Source: CAVPKN01 sp964588495 (GTDB lineage: Bacteria; Chlamydiota; Chlamydiia; Chlamydiales; JAAKFR01). Taken from it: a stretch of 64,000 nt of DNA. Shown one piece after another: positions 7,651-15,640 of the stretch. The translations under genes were made by a program, and so were the position numbers. Where the stretch lies: positions 43,613 to 107,612 of the forward strand of contig CAZPPS010000006.1 of the NCBI GenBank assembly GCA_964588495.1, in the 5' to 3' direction. The notes beneath the pieces are model-generated. The model was not told where the DNA came from. It did not search any database and was given only the letters and a program-made list of their open reading frames with translations. Numbering within the stretch: the stretch's first letter is position 1; each line of letters begins with the position of its first letter.

Positions 7651-9622
7651 TTTTACCTTTCAGTAGCCGTAACGCATTTAGGCCGACTAATACTGTCCCA
7701 CCTTCATGCAAGATTACTGCCAACCACAAGGGAATCCACCCAAGAAGTGCAGGCATTGTTGCAAATACAATAGCTGCAGCTGCTACGATCAGATTTTGTT
7801 TGACGATGCGCACCACTTGGTGAGCTTTATTGATGAGCCATGCCAGCAATTCGATATTATCTTGCAGAAGGACGATATCGGAGGCGTCGATGGCAGTTCC
7901 ACTTCCAACTTTGCCCATGGAAATGCCCACATCTGCCCGGGCAAGAGCGGGTGCATCGTTGATCCCATCGCCAATCATGACCAGATTGTCGATTTTGGAG
8001 ATGGCCTCCAGCTTTTCTTCGGGGCGCAGCTCTGCGTAATAATCGGTGATGCCAGCCTGCGCGGCGACGGCTTTGACACTGTTATAATGATCACCAGAGA
8101 GCATGATGAGCTTCATGTTCCATTTCCGTTTCAATTCGCTGAAAACTTCGAAGATTTTGGGTCTCAAAGTGTCTTTGAATTCAAAAATGGCAACTGTGGA
8201 GTCGTAAACAAAAAGGGTAAAGAGTTCTCCTTGTTCCTGAATGGAAGCGATCTCTTTTTCGATGGCGACCCGCATATTAGGAGGGATTTTCGGTAGGATC
8301 CAGCTTTTCAGACCGATAAAGACTTCCTTGCCGAGATATTTAGCCTGAAGGCCATAGCCGGGAACCTGAGCAAAGTCAGAAATTTCGAGAAACCTGGCTT
8401 CTTGTTTTTTGGCTTCTTCCACAATGGCATAGGCAATAGGATGCATCGCAGAGCGTTCGAGTGTATAGGCTAGAGCTAAAGTGTCTTTAAAATCGCCAAA
8501 GACTTTGATGCCAGCACACTTGAGTTCTCCCGTTGTCACCGTTCCAGTTTTATCGAGGGCAATGGTTGTGCATTTGGCCAAAGCATCCAAAATGATGCCC
8601 CCTTTCAATAAAATTCCCTGTTTTGCACAGGCGCTGACGGCGCTTAAATAGGCAATGGGGACTGCGATGATTAAAGCGCACGGGGAGGCTGCAATCAAAA
8701 AGGCTAAAGAGCGGTAAATGGAGCCCTCCTTACCCAAAAAAGGCATGGAAAACAGAAAAGGGAATGAGAGGGCAAAAAGGGCAGCTAAAGAGATGATGGT
8801 GATCGCATAGCGGCTGCTAAGTTTGTCAAAAAATTGTTGTAATTTGGGCTTAGATTCTTGCGCCTGAATAATTAACTGGATAATGCGAGCAAGGGTAGAA
8901 TCGGAACTGATCCGTGTCACACGGAGGGTCAAAGAACCTTCCAGGTTGCGCGCGCCTGCAGGCACTTCGTCGTTCACAATCGCCTTTACGGGAAGGTTTT
9001 CCCCTGTTAGGTGGACTAAATTAACTGAGGAGGCCCCCTCAACAACAATCCCATCCAGAGGGACGATATCGGAGGCTTTAACATGAATCAGAGTGCCAAT
9101 CGCGATATCTCTAACTGAGCGCTGTAGCAAAGAGCTGTCTTGTTGCACAACCCAGGCTTTTTGTGGGGAGAGCTTTTTTAAAGAGGAGAGAGCCCCCTTT
9201 GCTTTGAGGCTAACCGCCTCTTCCATGGCTCCTGAAAGAGCAAATAGCACCAAAAGAAGAGCTCCTTCTTTGCCGCTGCCGATGAGTATGGATAAGAAGG
9301 CAGCTAACGTCATCAAGACGTTGATGTTGATCTCAAGCCTCAAAAGGTCTTCAATGGAGTGGATCAGAGCAGGAATTCCTGCAAAGAAAAAGGTGAGGAG
9401 CAAAAAAAAGTTCGAAAGGGGGATTTTGGCATCAAAAAAGGAGAAAAAATAGGAAAAAAAGAGAAAACCAGCTGCTACGATAGAGGCTCTTAGGCCAACC
9501 CCTCGCCCCCATCGACGTGATTTTGGGAATAAAAACGGGCTGATGCTCTCTTCGAGGCCTGACTGAAAAAATTCATCGAAGAGCTCTAGGGCGCCGGTTG
9601 TTGAGGGGAACAATTGTTTCAT
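7604..9622 (-). CDS. P1B-4-type heavy-metal ATPase (probable Fe2+/Co2+ or Zn2+ efflux)
   Basis: This is an inner-membrane P-type ATPase of 672 residues. I start it at ATG 9622, which overlaps the preceding stop codon as ATGA; the open frame extends further upstream but would run into the neighbour. Visible elements are the TGE actuator loop (206-208, followed by Asn rather than Ser), SPC in the transport helix (313-315), the phosphorylation motif DKTGT (357-361), the HP motif, GDGINDAPAL and HEGGT near residue 639. SPC together with HEGGT, and the absence of an N-terminal metal-binding domain, are marks of subclass P1B-4 (CoaT/PfeT/CtpD), not of CPC-type Zn/Cd or Cu pumps. The upstream coupled VIT1-like gene fits iron or manganese handling. 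The metal is inferred. Confidence 0.85.
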   Translation of the reverse strand: MKQLFPSTTGALELFDEFFQSGLEESISPFLFPKSRRWGRGVGLRASIVAAGFLFFSYFFSFFDAKIPLSNFFLLLTFFFAGIPALIHSIEDLLRLEININVLMTLAAFLSILIGSGKEGALLLVLFALSGAMEEAVSLKAKGALSSLKKLSPQKAWVVQQDSSLLQRSVRDIAIGTLIHVKASDIVPLDGIVVEGASSVNLVHLTGENLPVKAIVNDEVPAGARNLEGSLTLRVTRISSDSTLARIIQLIIQAQESKPKLQQFFDKLSSRYAITIISLAALFALSFPFLFSMPFLGKEGSIYRSLAFLIAASPCALIIAVPIAYLSAVSACAKQGILLKGGIILDALAKCTTIALDKTGTVTTGELKCAGIKVFGDFKDTLALAYTLERSAMHPIAYAIVEEAKKQEARFLEISDFAQVPGYGLQAKYLGKEVFIGLKSWILPKIPPNMRVAIEKEIASIQEQGELFTLFVYDSTVAIFEFKDTLRPKIFEVFSELKRKWNMKLIMLSGDHYNSVKAVAAQAGITDYYAELRPEEKLEAISKIDNLVMIGDGINDAPALARADVGISMGKVGSGTAIDASDIVLLQDNIELLAWLINKAHQVVRIVKQNLIVAAAAIVFATMPALLGWIPLWLAVILHEGGTVLVGLNALRLLKGKNVRTSESEIKSGNSS

Positions 9623-10338
9623 ATCAGCACTTTGTATAAAAAGTAGGCGACACCTACCCCTAAACTGGCAATACTTAAATTCCAAATGACGGCAGCTGTG
9701 ATATTATTTTTTTCATGCCGCGCCGACACGACGGAGGCGGTGGTGAGGAGGATAAAAGCGGCAATCCACATCCCAAAACGGGGGAAGAGAAAGTAAGCTA
9801 ATGAACAGAAGCCAACGGCGATCAGAGAGCCAATGACGGCTCCGAATGCCTGTTGTAGGGGGTGCTCGTGAGCTTCCAGAGTCAGCCCCATCTCCTCTTC
9901 CAGCATCACTTTGAGAAGGCGGTCCTGGTCGGCCATTAAGACATCGACCACATCTTCCAAAAGCTTCCCTTCGAATCCTTTTTCCTGATAAAGGGCTATC
10001 AGCTCCTCTTTTTCCTGGGGCCTATGGTGCTCAATTTCGTACTTTTCCTGCTCAATGAGACGGTGAAGCCTCTCCAAGCGAGACCAACCTAGCCAGCCGC
10101 TCCGTCCCCCTTTCCAGGCAGACCAGCCGAGGCCAAAGGCCGCCAGCACAGTCAGAGAAGGGGTATGGACAAAAATCAGGATCAGCCAGAAAAGGAGCAT
10201 CACAAAGGCCGTTTCCCGGGCAGCGTCTGCCCCTGCCGCTAAATGGCCAGGCATCTCCGTCCCATGGACCTCTACGCTCTCAAGGCGTTTCTGCTGGACA
10301 TGCTCCAGGGCGTTTTTATCTTCGAAATGTTTTGACAT
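9619..10338 (-). CDS. VIT1/CCC1-like membrane protein (putative Fe/Mn transporter)
   Basis: The protein has 239 residues. A central soluble helical part at ~85-165 with repeated Glu (YEIEHHRPQEKEELIALY, LEEEMGL) followed by hydrophobic helices resembles the metal-binding stalk and C-terminal membrane helices of the VIT1/CCC1 family. The usual first helix with its RD...GG.DG motif is not recognisable; instead there is one hydrophobic hairpin at ~44-75. It may therefore be a divergent or two-plus-three-helix variant. The stop overlaps the ATPase start (ATGA), so the two are translationally coupled. An adjacent metal ATPase and small membrane protein are also found in C. trachomatis (CT727/728 from memory). 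Function is inferred from family and context. Confidence 0.65.
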   Translation of the reverse strand: MSKHFEDKNALEHVQQKRLESVEVHGTEMPGHLAAGADAARETAFVMLLFWLILIFVHTPSLTVLAAFGLGWSAWKGGRSGWLGWSRLERLHRLIEQEKYEIEHHRPQEKEELIALYQEKGFEGKLLEDVVDVLMADQDRLLKVMLEEEMGLTLEAHEHPLQQAFGAVIGSLIAVGFCSLAYFLFPRFGMWIAAFILLTTASVVSARHEKNNITAAVIWNLSIASLGVGVAYFLYKVLI

Positions 10339-10453
10339 AAGACGGAATTTTACAGTTTTCTCTACAGAGAAGCAACTCCCTATTTTTATTAAGATTTTAT
10401 GTTAAGTTTAATTTATGTTTACAAGTATTTTATTAATAATTATAATTAGAAGT

Positions 10454-11182
10454 ATGAATTCAATATCAATAAGTTATAATAACTGCGAATTTGCTTTATA
10501 TCAAAACCGGTCGCTTCAAATAGCTATTGCAAGTAGTGTGGCTCTGGGAGCCTTGGCTGTTGGCATAGTGACTTTATGCGCCCTATCAGGATGTAATGTT
10601 TCTATTTTTCACAACATTACGGTTTTGCACAAAATTGGGGCTGAACTTTTTATGATTGGAGGCGCTGTTGCTGGAGGAGCCTGGTTTGCTTTTAATTTAC
10701 ATTTGAATAGTAAGTATCAGTCGCCGGAAATTTTGAAAATTGATCTGAATGTAAATGAAAAGTTCGATGGTACAAATAATAAGCATCCGTCTCTGAATTT
10801 TCTGCAAGGCCAAGTGGATTTAAACGAAAAATTTGATGAATTGGAAAAGGCAATGCCAAACGCGTGTTATTCGCAGGATAAAGGAAGATTTGCAATTTTG
10901 CCGGTGCCTAATGTGGTTATTGAAGGCCTCACTCCTGTTGTATTTTTACATTCTGACTGGACAAAACGAGGTATTAGATTGATTTGGGTGCCACGTGAAT
11001 CTGGAAATCTTGACCGTGAGCAGTTCCAATCCGATGACGAGTTTCAAAAAGCGCTTCAAGAAAGCAACGAGTTTGCAAGCAAATACCCCCATAAACTCGA
11101 AATAGCAGATAGACAGCGAGGTGAAATTGTTGATGAGCTTGATCGTCTGGGTTATTCTTTTGTTCCCGCTGATTACACATAA
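10454..11182 (+). CDS. Unknown protein with bilobed hydrophobic region (Inc-like candidate)
   Basis: I do not recognise a family. From ATG 10454 the protein has 242 residues; the frame opens at 10415, but the 13 extra residues (MFTSILLIIIIRS) are preceded by only a weak ribosome binding site. Residues ~20-75 contain two hydrophobic segments (IAIASSVALGALAVGIV and ELFMIGGAVAGGAWFAF) separated by a ~20-residue loop. This is the bilobed pattern of chlamydial inclusion-membrane (Inc) proteins. A charged soluble region of ~165 residues follows, with an internal near-repeat (DLNVNEKFD and DLNEKFDEL). There is no classical signal peptide before the lobes. The region around the start is notably AT-rich compared with the neighbours. 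The inclusion-membrane role is an inference. Confidence 0.55.
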   Translation: MNSISISYNNCEFALYQNRSLQIAIASSVALGALAVGIVTLCALSGCNVSIFHNITVLHKIGAELFMIGGAVAGGAWFAFNLHLNSKYQSPEILKIDLNVNEKFDGTNNKHPSLNFLQGQVDLNEKFDELEKAMPNACYSQDKGRFAILPVPNVVIEGLTPVVFLHSDWTKRGIRLIWVPRESGNLDREQFQSDDEFQKALQESNEFASKYPHKLEIADRQRGEIVDELDRLGYSFVPADYT

Positions 11183-11268
11183 ACAACATCTGCGTTTAAT
11201 AGAATTCTGTAGCGGTTTTCGCATCTTCTCAGTACAATAGTTCCCTTTTATAGTAAAATATAACTGTT

Positions 11269-11364
11269 CGTGACCGTGACCGAGACCGTGACCGTGACCG
11301 ACCCCGTGTTTTCAAGAGGCATGGAGCTCGGTCGGGCACGGTCACGGTCTCGGTCACGGTCACG
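11269..11364. repeat. Hexamer-armed hairpin element A, directly upstream of typA
   Basis: Left arm 11269-11303 and right arm 11330-11364 are complementary at 34 of 35 positions around a 26-nt loop. Each arm is built from CGTGAC-type hexamers with one GAGACC variant in the middle, mirrored in the other arm, and ends in the GACC/GGTC box common to this repeat family. The element ends 11 nt before the typA ATG (11376). The short sequence that follows the right arm (CACGGGAG, 11365-11372) supplies the typA ribosome binding site. There is no run of T after either arm, so it does not look like a standard terminator. Confidence 0.9.
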
Positions 11365-11375
11365 CACGGGAGCCC

Positions 11376-13187
11376 ATGACAACACTTACCAAATTTATAA
11401 GAAATATCGCCATTATTGCTCACATTGACCATGGAAAGACGACCATGCTCGATGCATTGATCAAGCAGTCCAACCTGTTTCGGGAAAACGAAGATGTACC
11501 CGATCGGATGATGGACTCCTACGATCAAGAAAGGGAGCGGGGGATTACGATTTTTGCTAAACACACGAGTATCCCTTACAAAGATTACGTCCTTAACTTT
11601 ATCGATACTCCTGGCCACTCTGACTTTTCAGGAGAGGTGGAGCGTGTTTTGGGAATGGTTAGCTCTGTTCTACTTCTTGTCGATGCTCAAGATGGTCCGA
11701 TGCCGCAGACCCGTTTTGTTCTCTCTAAAGCCCTCAAGATGGGAATTTGTCCGATCGTTGTGATTAATAAAATTGACCGTCCGCACGCAGATCCTGACAG
11801 GGTTTTGAATGAGACATTTGATCTATTTGTGGAGCTCGGAGCCACTGACAAGCAACTAGACTTTAAACATTGCTATTCGAGCGCTTTGGCAGGTTATGCC
11901 ATTGCCCATCTCGACGATCCTAAAGTCAACATGGATCCTCTGTTTGAGCTGATCATCAACTCTGTAGAAGCTCCTCCCAATGATGTGAACGATCCTTTTC
12001 TCTTCCAGGCGATGACCATTGGTTACGATCAGTATTTGGGAAGACAAGCCACAGGACGCATTTTGGGTGGAAAAGTGTCAAAAGGGCAAAGAGTGCTTTG
12101 GACAAATGCCCAAAAAGAGCAATCCGCTGTCACCATTACCCGCGTTGAAGGGTATCGGGGTATTAAGAAAGTTGAATTCCAGGAAGGGATCGCAGGGGAT
12201 ATTGTGAGCCTATCGGGAGCTCCTGAAATTATGCTGGGAGACACTTTGTGTGACCCCAACCATTTTGTGGAACTACAGCCGATCCAGATCGATGAGCCCA
12301 CAATGTCGGTCAACATCATGATCAATTCAGGCCCTTTTGCAGGAAAAGATGGAAAAAACGTCACTTTCAACAAAATCAAAGAGCGCCTCTTAAAGGAACA
12401 ACGCTCTAACATTTCCCTCCGCATTGAAGAGTCAAGAACGAGTCAGGAAGCGATGACGGTTTACGGGCGCGGGGAGCTGCAACTTTCTGTGTTGATCGAA
12501 GCGATGCGTCGCGAGGGGATTGAAATGACAGTTTCTAAACCCCAAGTGATTGTCAAAGAAACGGGAGGGGTGAAGTATGAGCCGATTGAGCGGGTCTACG
12601 TGGAAACTCCTGAAGAATTTGCGGGTAACATCATCGAAGAGTTGTCCAAACGGAAAGCTGAGATGCAGCATCTTGAAACAGATGCTAATGGCATCACCAG
12701 AATCGAGTTTTTGATCCCGACACGGGGCATCATGGGTTACCGCAACGATTTTCTAACTGTGACTCGGGGTCTTGGAATCCTAACTGCCCTTTTTGATTCA
12801 TTCCAACCATGGCGAGGAGAGATCCCTAAACGTTCTAAAGGGGTCCTGATCTCCATTAACCAGGGCAAGAGCACAGCCTATGCCATTGGCACCATCCAGA
12901 AACGGGGAGAGATGTTTGTTTCTCCGGGAGATGATGTCTATGAGGGGATGATTGTGGGGGAGAATGGGAGAGACAACGATCTTATTGTGAACGTCACCCG
13001 TCCAAAACAGCTGACAAACGTGCGCGCTTCGGGCTCTGATGAAAATATTCTCATCACTCCCGCAAAGAAGTTGACACTTGAGCAGGCGATTGTGTTTATT
13101 GAAGACGATGAATTAATCGAGGTCACCCCTCTTAATATTCGGCTTCGTAAAAAGATGCTGAAAGAGGTCGACCGCAAACGCGCTTAA
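11376..13187 (+). CDS. typA: Ribosome-associated GTPase TypA/BipA
   Basis: This 603-residue translational GTPase binds the 70S ribosome and supports ribosome assembly and stress growth. G1 is AHIDHGKTT near residue 15, switch/G2 includes the ERERGIT segment, G3 is DTPGH, and G4 is NKID. The EF-G-like domains III and V and the TypA-specific C-terminal domain (GKSTAYAIGTIQKRGEMFV and onwards) are present at full length. The start ATG 11376 has GGGAG three bases upstream, at the edge of hairpin element A. The gene is followed 13 bp later by msrAB on the same strand. Confidence 0.97.
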   Translation: MTTLTKFIRNIAIIAHIDHGKTTMLDALIKQSNLFRENEDVPDRMMDSYDQERERGITIFAKHTSIPYKDYVLNFIDTPGHSDFSGEVERVLGMVSSVLLLVDAQDGPMPQTRFVLSKALKMGICPIVVINKIDRPHADPDRVLNETFDLFVELGATDKQLDFKHCYSSALAGYAIAHLDDPKVNMDPLFELIINSVEAPPNDVNDPFLFQAMTIGYDQYLGRQATGRILGGKVSKGQRVLWTNAQKEQSAVTITRVEGYRGIKKVEFQEGIAGDIVSLSGAPEIMLGDTLCDPNHFVELQPIQIDEPTMSVNIMINSGPFAGKDGKNVTFNKIKERLLKEQRSNISLRIEESRTSQEAMTVYGRGELQLSVLIEAMRREGIEMTVSKPQVIVKETGGVKYEPIERVYVETPEEFAGNIIEELSKRKAEMQHLETDANGITRIEFLIPTRGIMGYRNDFLTVTRGLGILTALFDSFQPWRGEIPKRSKGVLISINQGKSTAYAIGTIQKRGEMFVSPGDDVYEGMIVGENGRDNDLIVNVTRPKQLTNVRASGSDENILITPAKKLTLEQAIVFIEDDELIEVTPLNIRLRKKMLKEVDRKRA

Positions 13188-13200
13188 ACCTGAGTTTGCT

Positions 13201-14124
13201 ATGGAAACAGCATTGCTTGCCGGTGGATGCTTCTGGTGCATCGAATCGGCCTTTATGGGAGTTTTCGGAGTCGAATCGATCCGTTCGGGCTACGCAGGTG
13301 GCCCGAACCCTAATCCCAGCTACGAAGAGGTGTGCACCGGTAAGACGGGCCACTTTGAGGCTGTGGAAGTGGTTTTCGATCCCCAAAAGATCACCTTTCT
13401 GCAGATTTTAGAGATTTTCTGGCGGCATATTGACCCATTTGATGAGGGAGGGCAATTTGCTGACCGGGGCCCTCAATATCAAACGGCTATTTTTTATCTG
13501 GACGCCCGGCAAAAAGAGCTCGCACTAGAATCGAAAGAAGACGTCGAGAGTCTGTTTAACAAGAAAGTCGCGACGCAAATTCTCGAAGCCAAGCCCTTCT
13601 ATCCAGCAGAAGAGCACCATCAAGGCTACTGTAAAAAACAGCCAGCACATTACAAAGCCTATTCAAGCCACCATCATGGGCGCCTAGAAACCCTCTGGAA
13701 GGGCAAATACCTCCCCTCAGAGCTCGAAGATAAGCTCACGCCCCTACAATATCATGTGACGCAGGAAGAGGGGACAGAGCCCCCTTTCAAAAATGCCTTC
13801 TGGGATAATAAAGAGGAAGGAATCTACGTCGACATCATCACCGGAGAGCCCCTTTTTCTATCGAGCGACAAATTTGACTCAGGAACAGGCTGGCCCAGCT
13901 TTTCCAAGCCCATTCATCCCGAAAGAATGCAGATGCTCTCTGATTATAAACTGGGAGTTGAGCGAACAGAAGTGCGCAGTCAATCCTGTCATCTAGGACA
14001 TGTCTTCCCAGACGGCCCTGGCCCTAAAGGAGAGCGTTATTGCGTCAATTCAGCGGCGCTACGCTTCATCCCCAAAGCCAAGATGGCAGAAGAGGGCTAC
14101 GGGGATTACCTGAAAGATCTCTAA
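13201..14124 (+). CDS. msrAB: Fused peptide methionine sulfoxide reductase MsrA-MsrB
   Basis: This 307-residue bifunctional enzyme repairs oxidised methionine. The MsrA half (1-~150) carries GCFWC at ~9-13 with the catalytic cysteine. The MsrB half (~165-307) carries SGTGWPSF, SCHLGHVFPDGP and the catalytic cysteine in RYCVNSAALRF near the C-terminus. The zinc-binding CxxC pairs of many MsrB proteins are not visible. There is no signal peptide, so it acts in the cytoplasm. It lies 13 bp after typA and may share its transcript. After its stop the sequence passes into a long repeat region. Confidence 0.95.
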   Translation: METALLAGGCFWCIESAFMGVFGVESIRSGYAGGPNPNPSYEEVCTGKTGHFEAVEVVFDPQKITFLQILEIFWRHIDPFDEGGQFADRGPQYQTAIFYLDARQKELALESKEDVESLFNKKVATQILEAKPFYPAEEHHQGYCKKQPAHYKAYSSHHHGRLETLWKGKYLPSELEDKLTPLQYHVTQEEGTEPPFKNAFWDNKEEGIYVDIITGEPLFLSSDKFDSGTGWPSFSKPIHPERMQMLSDYKLGVERTEVRSQSCHLGHVFPDGPGPKGERYCVNSAALRFIPKAKMAEEGYGDYLKDL

Positions 14125-14164
14125 GATTTTGCTTCCGTTTTCCGTTCGATCGCATCTGAACGCT

Positions 14165-14430
14165 CAAGGCAACGCAGAGACGGTAAGATTAAAAGATGTA
14201 AGAGAAAGAATATTTTTTTCTTCTCTCTGTTCTCTGTGACCTCTGTGGTTTTTTTATTTTGCCCCTCAGACTGGTATAAAAAAGCTTCAGGGGAATTTAA
14301 AAACCACAGAGGTCACAGAGAACACAGAGAAGATTTTATTTTTTTCTTTGCGCCTTTGTGCCTTTGCTGTCTTTGCGTTGAACTCCAGGCTCGGGCACGG
14401 AACTCGGATCGGAATCGGTATCCCGGGGAA
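14165..14430. repeat. Composite inverted-repeat region between msrAB and the 14464 gene
   Basis: The 339-bp gap between genes is filled by repeats. The core is an inverted repeat: 14221-14253 and 14299-14331 match at 32 of 33 positions and read as CACAGAGGTCACAGAGAAC-type sequence around a 45-nt loop. Outside it, 14171 onward (AACGCAGAGACGG...) and the sequence ending at 14380 (GCAAAGACAGCAAAGGCAC in reverse complement) form a looser outer pair. These CACAGAGG / GCAAAGGC words occur as intergenic palindromes in many environmental bacteria. From 14389 the sequence CTCGGGCACGGAACTCGG looks like one arm of the hexamer hairpin family. No gene is supported here; the short open frame crossing it is repeat sequence. 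Confidence 0.8.
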
Positions 14431-14463
14431 AGTGAAACTCCATTTCTTTCAAGTTATTCAACT

Positions 14464-15012
14464 TTAAGAATTTTCAGGATTATTTCTACCCGCTTGTTTA
14501 TAAAATAGCTCCATAGGATCTTCCCCATACCAACTATTTAAGGATTCGTCTATTTGTGCACATCCGTCATGGAACTTCTCTTTAAATTTATCACTCAGAT
14601 TGTCTAAGTACTCCAGTATGCTATCTGAATTCTCCTGCAGATGGATGGTGGCAAAGAATATGCCCCCTGAAGCGAAGACTAAAGGCACCATGCAACAAAC
14701 TCCTGTGGCGTTATTGTAAAATGCATGATGTAGCCACTCAGCGCCCTGAACACTATAAAGATCTGTAAGGCCGATGCTGAGTCCAATGGCTCCCAAAAAG
14801 ACCACCACCACGACAGCTGCGGTGATTTCACAACTCCAGTCTACATTTGCCTCTTCGTGGAGTTCCATACCTATTGGGGTGGGATTTAATGGTTGGAAAG
14901 TGTGATCACCGTAGGAGCTCCCACTCTCATTGTGGAAAGAATCTTCATCAAATGAATGTGAAGTGTCCCAGTTGACGTCAGATCCATGAAGGTGGTGAAT
15001 GCCTTGAGACAT
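14464..15012 (-). CDS. Unknown protein with bilobed hydrophobic region (Inc-like candidate)
   Basis: The protein has 182 residues and no family I recognise. Residues 1-60 are hydrophilic, rich in His, Ser, Asp and Glu, with no signal peptide. Residues ~62-83 (EITAAVVVVVFLGAIGLS) and ~106-125 (VCCMVPLVFASGGIFFATI) form two hydrophobic lobes with a ~20-residue gap, the arrangement typical of Inc proteins. A charged C-terminal helix region of about 55 residues follows. The start has a good ribosome binding site (AGAGGA about 6 bases before ATG 15012). It is isolated between repeat sequence and the LysM gene. The inclusion-membrane role rests on hydropathy only. Confidence 0.55.
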   Translation of the reverse strand: MSQGIHHLHGSDVNWDTSHSFDEDSFHNESGSSYGDHTFQPLNPTPIGMELHEEANVDWSCEITAAVVVVVFLGAIGLSIGLTDLYSVQGAEWLHHAFYNNATGVCCMVPLVFASGGIFFATIHLQENSDSILEYLDNLSDKFKEKFHDGCAQIDESLNSWYGEDPMELFYKQAGRNNPENS

Positions 15013-15064
15013 AATAATCCTCTTTAGTTAAAAATTATTATAAACTAAAATTATTTATATCTTA

Positions 15065-15640
15065 TTAAGGTAATAATAATTTTTGGCCAGAATAGATTAT
15101 ATCAGAGGAGAGGTTATTAATTTCCTTGAGGATTTTGATCGTGGTTTTGTGATCTTTGGCAATTTGTCCCAAAGAATCTCCATTTTGGACAGTGTAGCTG
15201 TGCTCTGCTGCTGTCGGTTGGAGAAGGGCCAGCATCGAATTGAGGGCTGTTTTTAGCGATTGGATATCGGAGGTGATTTGCTTGTCGATCTTGCCCAGCT
15301 GGGTTTGGCAGGTGGCAAGGGCGGCATTGGTTTCTGTCAGATGGGATTTGAGAGTTTGGAAGTCGGAGGCGATCAGGGATTGTCCTTTTTCAAGGGCAGC
15401 GATTCTCTTTTCGAGGGTTTTTTCTGAGGCTGAGGCTTTGAGATCGCTCTTTAGCGTAGAGGAGAGCTTTTCGAGGTTTTGTAACCTTTCATGGAAAAGA
15501 TTGAGCTCCACAGTGTGGCTATGGAGCCGCTGGCTGATTGTTTCCAAAGAGAGGCGCATCTCTTGTACGGCAAGAGATTCGGGGGCGGCAGACAATGTGC
15601 CGCCCACAAGAAGCAAGATTGAAAGAATTCTACCGCTCAT
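15065..15640 (-). CDS. Exported coiled-coil protein with C-terminal LysM domain
   Basis: Choosing ATG 15640 gives a 191-residue protein beginning with a clear signal peptide (MSGRILSILLLVGGTLSAAP). The longer frame from 15712 would hide this signal and overlap pal more. A predicted coiled coil of heptad-like Leu/Ala repeats spans ~25-140. Residues ~147-191 are a LysM domain (YTVQNGDSLGQIAKDHKTT ... IYSGQKLLLP) that binds peptidoglycan-type glycan chains. It overlaps the end of pal by 11 bp as last gene of the Tol-Pal operon, the place where other bacteria keep CpoB/YbgF. A role in linking or regulating septal peptidoglycan with Tol-Pal is therefore plausible. In C. trachomatis a LysM gene also follows pal (from memory). 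Confidence 0.85.
   Translation of the reverse strand: MSGRILSILLLVGGTLSAAPESLAVQEMRLSLETISQRLHSHTVELNLFHERLQNLEKLSSTLKSDLKASASEKTLEKRIAALEKGQSLIASDFQTLKSHLTETNAALATCQTQLGKIDKQITSDIQSLKTALNSMLALLQPTAAEHSYTVQNGDSLGQIAKDHKTTIKILKEINNLSSDIIYSGQKLLLP

Noticed and set aside
7604..9622. Labelling the metal ATPase as a zinc/cadmium exporter (zntA/cadA)
   Set aside because: It has SPC and HEGGT motifs and no N-terminal metal-binding domain, which points to P1B-4. The zinc/cadmium label would need a CPC motif.
11269..11364. CRISPR array or tandem-repeat tract
   Set aside because: The units are 6 bp without unique spacers, and the two blocks are in opposite orientation. They form a hairpin rather than a direct repeat-spacer array.
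14236..14508. Possible 90-residue protein in the gap after msrAB
   Set aside because: The frame lies over the CACAGAGG inverted repeats and ends inside the neighbouring gene's 3' part; there is no ribosome binding site or recognisable sequence.
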